Below are positions 6,284-9,864 of a DNA stretch of 9,864 nt, one piece after another. The DNA comes from Candidatus Falkowiibacteriota bacterium (GTDB lineage: Bacteria > Patescibacteria > ABY1 > BM507 > UBA12075). The notes beneath the pieces were generated by a model that worked only from the letters and a program-made list of their open reading frames with translations, did no database searches and was not told the DNA's origin. The stretch covers positions 1 through 9,864 of the forward strand of contig DAOVXE010000014.1 of the NCBI GenBank assembly GCA_030636285.1, in the 5' to 3' direction. A program made the position numbers and the translations under genes. Within the stretch, counting starts at the first letter, position 1. The number at the start of each line of letters is the position of its first letter.

Positions 6284-7483
6284 ATGATGAGATTGGACGA
6301 CATGTTAAAACTCGCTACCAGGATGTTCAGGACCCGGCCGGCCCGAACCTGGCTGACCATTCTTGGTATTGGAGTCGGCTTCGCGGCTGTCGTGATTCTA
6401 GTGGGCCTTGGCTTTGGCTTGCAAGGCGTATTGCTTGAAAAGATCGTGTTTGGCGAAGCAATGCTGTCTTTAAATGTTATTACCCCTCCTTCCCGGGTGG
6501 TGGTAATAGAAAATGAACAGCTAGATCAGTTTAAACAGCTGCCAAACGTACAGGATGTGGCATCTTTAGCCAGCTTTACTTCGCTTATTACTTTTGGCGA
6601 TTTGACTGGGAGTATTATGTTAAATGGCGTGGAGCCAAAGTATTTTCGTTATGCCGGCATGGTTGCCCAGCATGGAGAATTATTTGAGAACGGGCAGGTT
6701 GATTACGCGCTGTTATCATCCGCGGTTTTAAAGCTGTTTGACATGGAGCCGGAAGATATTATCGGGCAAAAGGCAAGCTTTAAGGTTTTTCTTCCAATAG
6801 ATGACGGAGAGGATGAGGTTAGGGAAATTCCTTTAAACAAGGAATACACTATTAAAGGAATTATTGAAGACGATGCTTCAATATTTGCCTATGTTGCCCA
6901 GCAAGAGCTTAGTTCCCAGTTTGTAATTCCTTATTATGAAAAGGCCAGAGTCAAGGTAACGGACCGGATTTATCTTGATTCCGCTGAGGCTCAAATTTTG
7001 GAACTGGGATTTATTGTAACCGCGCTTTCAAAAACCGTAGAGCAAGCAAATAAGATATTTGCCGGAGTACAGGTTGCCTTAGCTTTGTTTGGCGCGATCG
7101 CCCTGATCGTGTCAGCAATCGGCATGTTCAACACCATGACAGTAACGCTCCTGGAGCGGACCAAGGAGATCGGGATCATGCGCACGATCGGCGGCTCGCC
7201 GTTAAATATTAAGGTAATGTTTTTGACTGAATCAGTATTAATGGGATTTCTTGGAGGAGTGGTCGGGATCGGGATCGGCGTGGGTGGCGGGCTTACGATC
7301 AATTTTATGCTTAATACTCTGGCAACCCGCATGGGTGGCGCTCCAATGGCTCTTTTCCGTTTTCCAATGCCGTTTTTGATCTTTATCGCGGTTTTTTCCG
7401 GAGTGATGGGCTATATTACCGGGCTTTTCCCCAGTAAACGCGCCGGAAAACTTAATCCATTAGACGCCATTAGATATAGTTAG
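6284..7483 (+). CDS. ABC transporter permease, MacB/FtsX family
   Basis: The protein has 399 residues with the standard MacB/LolC layout. A first membrane helix lies at about 22-45 (TWLTILGIGVGFAAVVILVG), an extracytoplasmic MacB-like core at about 50-255, and three C-terminal helices at about 258-285, 308-340 and 362-385. The conserved cytoplasmic segment LLERTKEIGIMRTIGGS (289-305) follows helix 2, and the C-terminus SKRAGKLNPLDAIRYS is the usual family ending. It pairs with the ATPase encoded upstream to form a mechanotransmission-type transporter. In diderms such pumps work with MacA and TolC; neither is encoded here, so a lipoprotein, peptide or surface-protein role in a single-membrane cell is inferred. 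ATG codons occur at 6284 and 6287; either could start translation, with only a weak AGAG upstream. Length is normal for the family. Confidence 0.9.
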   Translation: MMRLDDMLKLATRMFRTRPARTWLTILGIGVGFAAVVILVGLGFGLQGVLLEKIVFGEAMLSLNVITPPSRVVVIENEQLDQFKQLPNVQDVASLASFTSLITFGDLTGSIMLNGVEPKYFRYAGMVAQHGELFENGQVDYALLSSAVLKLFDMEPEDIIGQKASFKVFLPIDDGEDEVREIPLNKEYTIKGIIEDDASIFAYVAQQELSSQFVIPYYEKARVKVTDRIYLDSAEAQILELGFIVTALSKTVEQANKIFAGVQVALALFGAIALIVSAIGMFNTMTVTLLERTKEIGIMRTIGGSPLNIKVMFLTESVLMGFLGGVVGIGIGVGGGLTINFMLNTLATRMGGAPMALFRFPMPFLIFIAVFSGVMGYITGLFPSKRAGKLNPLDAIRYS

Positions 7484-7494
7484 GCGCACCTTAT

Positions 7495-7539
7495 TGTCAT
7501 CCTGAGGAGGAGCGTTAGCGACGACGTGAGGATCTCGCG
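7495..7539. repeat. GTCATCCTGAGG-type dispersed repeat element
   Basis: The stretch from TTGTCATCCTGAGGAGG to GAGGATCTCGCG has the form of short repeats found between genes in many bacteria (GTCATCCTGAG...AGGATCT). The ends ATCCT (7499-7503) and AGGAT (7529-7533) are complementary; the interior GGAGCGTTAGCGACGACG pairs poorly. It lies between the permease stop and the next gene, and its GC content is higher than its surroundings. Only one copy is in the window, so its dispersed nature comes from general knowledge. Confidence 0.6.
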
Positions 7540-7570
7540 TCTACTGAAAATTACCATTTTATTGGAAAAA

Positions 7571-8041
7571 ATGAGAAAAAAAATATTTATTTTAGTCTTT
7601 TTTATTTTGGTTGCGACAGCAGTGATTTTTTTATTTTGTCTTAAAGATAATATTCAAGAGTCAGCGCCCACAGCCGTGCTTAATCCAGATGATCGCGGAT
7701 ATGTCCGTTTAAGTTTATTTAATACTTTGCCTGACAAGATCAGCCTGCAAATTCCGGAAGATTGGGAGGGTTCGTATCGGGTAAAAGATAATGGAAATTT
7801 AGCTAACATATTTTTTATAGATGGTCCGGATGAGTGGGAATTACTTTCATTCAAACAGTTTAGCCAATCTGAATGGGAAAAGAATTTTGATAAAAATTGG
7901 CAGAAAATTATGGAAGATAACGGATTAATTATCGCTTATAAATTATCCACAGGAGGGGATATCAGCTCTTATCAGATGTCTAAGTTTAACAATATGCGCG
8001 CTGATGTTTCTGGCCTGCTTAAATCCATAAAAATTAGATAA
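7571..8041 (+). CDS. Small membrane-anchored protein with PsbP-like fold features
   Basis: The start is placed at the ATG at 7571 (preceded by GGAAAA), giving 156 residues. The frame is also open from a GTG at 7526, but that codon lies inside the intergenic repeat and would add 15 residues with no signal character. The ATG instead gives a classic MRKKIFILVFF start with one hydrophobic helix (about 4-23). Cys23 has Phe at -1, so it is not a standard lipobox. The outer part has ISLQIPEDWEG (57-67), like the (Y/I)P-x-x-W motif of PsbP-like domains, and ends in LLKSIKIR, similar in pattern to the end of the protein at 606-1649. Its function is unknown. Its position behind the transporter genes suggests a surface accessory, perhaps on the same transcript. 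Confidence 0.65.
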   Translation: MRKKIFILVFFILVATAVIFLFCLKDNIQESAPTAVLNPDDRGYVRLSLFNTLPDKISLQIPEDWEGSYRVKDNGNLANIFFIDGPDEWELLSFKQFSQSEWEKNFDKNWQKIMEDNGLIIAYKLSTGGDISSYQMSKFNNMRADVSGLLKSIKIR

Positions 8042-8066
8042 GTTAGTTATTGTTTAATATTAGCAG

Positions 8067-8124
8067 AAAAATTAATTAAAAATTTTAACAAAAAGATAGA
8101 TTTCAGTTTAAAAATTAATTAAAA
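8067..8124. repeat. Two direct copies of an AT-rich 15-mer upstream of a promoter
   Basis: AAAAATTAATTAAAA occurs at 8067-8081 and again at 8110-8124, 43 bases apart. Each copy contains the palindrome AATTAATT. They sit 30-90 bases upstream of the -10 box at 8154 and could act as UP-element-like DNA or a regulator site; simple AT bias could also explain them. Confidence 0.35.
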
Positions 8125-8150
8125 TATAATTGTGTGATTTTGACAAGTTG

Positions 8151-8159
8151 TGTTATAAT
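8151..8159 (+). promoter_or_regulatory. Extended -10 promoter of the large surface protein gene
   Basis: TGTTATAAT matches TGnTATAAT exactly. The -35 region is poor (TTGTGT at 8130-8135 with an 18-base spacer), as is usual for extended -10 promoters. Transcription would start near 8166, giving a leader of about 48 bases before the ATG at 8214. A TTGACA at 8140-8145 is too close to serve this -10 box. Confidence 0.6.
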
Positions 8160-8213
8160 AGTAATAGATATGTGGAAAGGCTCTGCATAGCTTAAGTTAA
8201 ATATAAATTCCCC

Positions 8214-9864
8214 ATGGCTCAAAAAATTAAAAGACAGATCAAGAGGTCAATGCCTCTTTTTATCATTTTTTGTTTGTTAACCAGCACGGCTTCTTTGGCG
8301 CTGGTTTTTAATTTTGATTTTTCTTTAAGCAATTTGCTAGGCCAGCCAACCGCTCTGGCTCAGCCTTATGGCGATCAGGCCACGACCACGGTAACGGTTA
8401 TGAACGCCGCTCCGGAGTGGGCCGTATATCCGGCAGAAGTCCCTATTTCCACCTCCACCTCGCCGATTAATGTCGGCTATTCTATATCATTTACCGGAAC
8501 TGCCAATGATCTTGAGTCTGATAATTATTATTTAGCGATTTGCAGCTCCAGTTCAATAATTGCATCTACAACCGGCGGACCGCCGACTTGCGTGGACAAT
8601 GCTCTTTGCATTTCTGCCACGACTACTGCCGGTGCGCAGGCAACCTGTGAATATAATAGTGTTATTGATCCCGGCGCGGAAATTCAAGAATGGTACGCTT
8701 TTGCCTGTGATGACCACGCTACTGAAGGAGATTGTTCGGCTGTGAGCCAGGGGGCCAATGCCGGTGTGTTGGCTTCGTCTTCCCCGTTCTGGGTCAACCA
8801 CGCGCCGGTGTTTACCGCGGTCGCTGACGACGGCGGGAAGGATCCGGGCAGCGATTACACGGTTACCGCCACGGTAACGGATAGTGACAGCGTATTGGCC
8901 GGTTTGGATGAGTTGACTCTTGATGTCTGCAGCACTGATTCCTGGGCCACCTCAACCGGTTGCACCGCCACTACTTTTTGCACCGCCACCTCTACCTCAG
9001 CTGATATCACTTGTGAATGGGCCACGACTACGCCGGCCATAGACGGGAATTGGAATTATTGGGCTTTTGTCAAAGACGAGCACGAAATGCCGGCATCCGG
9101 CAATTGGCAGACTGATATTTATGTGGTTAACAATGTCGCTCCCACGGTCAGCAGTGTTGAGATTCATGGCGGCATTGATATTACTCTTAATTTGAAAAAC
9201 TCGGCAGAGGTGCTGGCTACCGCGACCGCTATTATCGCCGATAATAATACCTGCCATGATATAGATAGCGCGACCAGCACGATCTATTGGTCCGGAGTTG
9301 CCGGCCTTCATAATTGTACGGCAGACGATGATCAATGCTATGACATCGCAGAGATTAACTGCGAATATCAGGCTGGTTCCTGCGCCGGTACTTCCACAAC
9401 CGCCACTTATACTTGCTCCACCACTATCGCTTTCCATGCTATCCCGACTGATGGCGGCGGCGGTGATTATCCTTATGGCAGCACGGACTGGCTGGCCGCC
9501 ATTCAGGGCATAGATGATGATGGGGCAGTAGGAATCGCCACCACGGTTCCCGGGTCAGCGGTTCATGTGGAAACGCTCCTGGCCCTGGAAGTTCAGGAAA
9601 CACAAATAAATTTCGGCTCCATCCGCGGCGGTCAGGATTCCGGCACTGATAACGGCACCACTACCATAGAAAATTACGGCAACGCGCCCATAAACAGCAC
9701 TTTCCAGGGCGACGATCTGTGGCAGGACGCGATTGAATATGTCGGCGCTGATAACCAGCGCTATGGCACGACCACAATTACTTACGCGTCATTGACTTAT
9801 CAGCTTGCTTCAACCTCGCCTTCGGCGCCGCGCGATTTGGATATTGATAAGCCGACCACGGCCA
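8214..9864 (+). CDS. Large secreted Ser/Thr- and Cys-rich surface protein (3' end beyond the window)
   Basis: The frame stays open from the ATG at 8214 to the window edge: 550 complete codons and no stop. A basic N-terminus (KIKRQIKR) precedes a hydrophobic stretch (about 14-32), and ALA-Q at 47-50 is a likely signal peptidase site. Two tandem repeats follow at about 90-199 and 214-310. Each has a C-S-rich segment, a TCEY or TCEW motif (144-147, 267-269), W-x-x-AF-x-x-D-x-H (160-168, 280-290) and a V-N-x-x-A-P end. Residues about 320-445 form a further Cys-rich unit with CYDI and TYTCSTTIAFHAIPTD. From about 455 an INFGSIRGG...ENYGNAPIN region resembles beta domains of envelope proteins. No enzyme motif is seen; an S-layer, adhesin or similar role is inferred. 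GC content is the highest in the window. M13 is an alternative start. Confidence 0.82.
   Translation, partial: MAQKIKRQIKRSMPLFIIFCLLTSTASLALVFNFDFSLSNLLGQPTALAQPYGDQATTTVTVMNAAPEWAVYPAEVPISTSTSPINVGYSISFTGTANDLESDNYYLAICSSSSIIASTTGGPPTCVDNALCISATTTAGAQATCEYNSVIDPGAEIQEWYAFACDDHATEGDCSAVSQGANAGVLASSSPFWVNHAPVFTAVADDGGKDPGSDYTVTATVTDSDSVLAGLDELTLDVCSTDSWATSTGCTATTFCTATSTSADITCEWATTTPAIDGNWNYWAFVKDEHEMPASGNWQTDIYVVNNVAPTVSSVEIHGGIDITLNLKNSAEVLATATAIIADNNTCHDIDSATSTIYWSGVAGLHNCTADDDQCYDIAEINCEYQAGSCAGTSTTATYTCSTTIAFHAIPTDGGGGDYPYGSTDWLAAIQGIDDDGAVGIATTVPGSAVHVETLLALEVQETQINFGSIRGGQDSGTDNGTTTIENYGNAPINSTFQGDDLWQDAIEYVGADNQRYGTTTITYASLTYQLASTSPSAPRDLDIDKPTTA

Noticed and set aside
6991..7332. A 113-codon minus-strand open frame inside the permease gene
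   Set aside because: It lies antisense to the conserved FtsX-like membrane helices and is an artefact of that codon pattern.
7484..7570. An intrinsic terminator at the GTCATCCTGAGG-type element
   Set aside because: The stem pairs only at its ends (ATCCT/AGGAT) and no T tract follows.
578..8041. Recoded UGA, because none of the eight stop codons is TGA
   Set aside because: All genes read cleanly with the standard code and families end at expected lengths. The lack of TGA fits small numbers and AT bias, and there are no in-frame TGA codons that would need reassignment.
8140..8159. TTGACA (8140-8145) with TATAAT (8154-8159) as a consensus promoter
   Set aside because: Only 8 bases separate the hexamers; about 17 are needed. 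The -10 box is instead explained by its TGn extension.
8553..9513. Open frames in other phases and on the - strand over the large surface protein
   Set aside because: They are shadows of the higher-GC frame starting at 8214, have low-complexity translations with no family features, and overlap a frame with a signal peptide and clear repeats.

Overview
The window most resembles a chromosomal segment of a Candidate Phyla Radiation (Patescibacteria, Parcubacteria-like) bacterium. This is inferred from style rather than from a marker gene. Eight of eight genes are on the + strand, gaps are short, and starts lack clear Shine-Dalgarno sites. Several small exported proteins have one N-terminal membrane segment. 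There are cysteine-rich surface proteins, FN3-like repeats and hairpin-forming intergenic repeats of a kind common in these genomes. The standard genetic code fits. No tRNA, rRNA, CRISPR array or transposase was seen.

Left part (1-2994) is very AT-rich. It holds the 3' part of a DUF4143-type AAA ATPase gene, a membrane-anchored cysteine-rich protein with a PsbP-like C-terminal region, and a two-gene AbiE-type toxin-antitoxin (abortive infection) module. The two AbiE genes overlap by 8 bases. They are preceded by a near-consensus sigma-70 promoter whose start region is covered by a 27-bp inverted repeat, a good candidate for the autoregulatory operator bound by the AbiEi antitoxin.

Middle part (about 3100-8041) has higher GC. 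A strong extended -10 promoter lies only about 17 bases upstream of a gene for an exported protein with about four FN3/purple-acid-phosphatase-like beta domains. An ABC transporter ATPase and a MacB/FtsX-type permease follow, then a small anchored protein. The ATPase carries an unusual C-terminal extension of about 200 residues made of two diverged copies of one helical module. No MacA-type adaptor is present, so the exported FN3 protein may work with the transporter (inference). Three intergenic gaps here carry repeats: a heptamer-based inverted repeat, an AT-rich inverted repeat, and a dispersed GTCATCCTGAGG-type element.

Right part (8151-9864) has its own extended -10 promoter. It starts a large secreted, Ser/Thr- and Cys-rich surface protein that is still open at the window edge (550 codons seen). 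Two tandem cysteine-rich repeats are visible in it.
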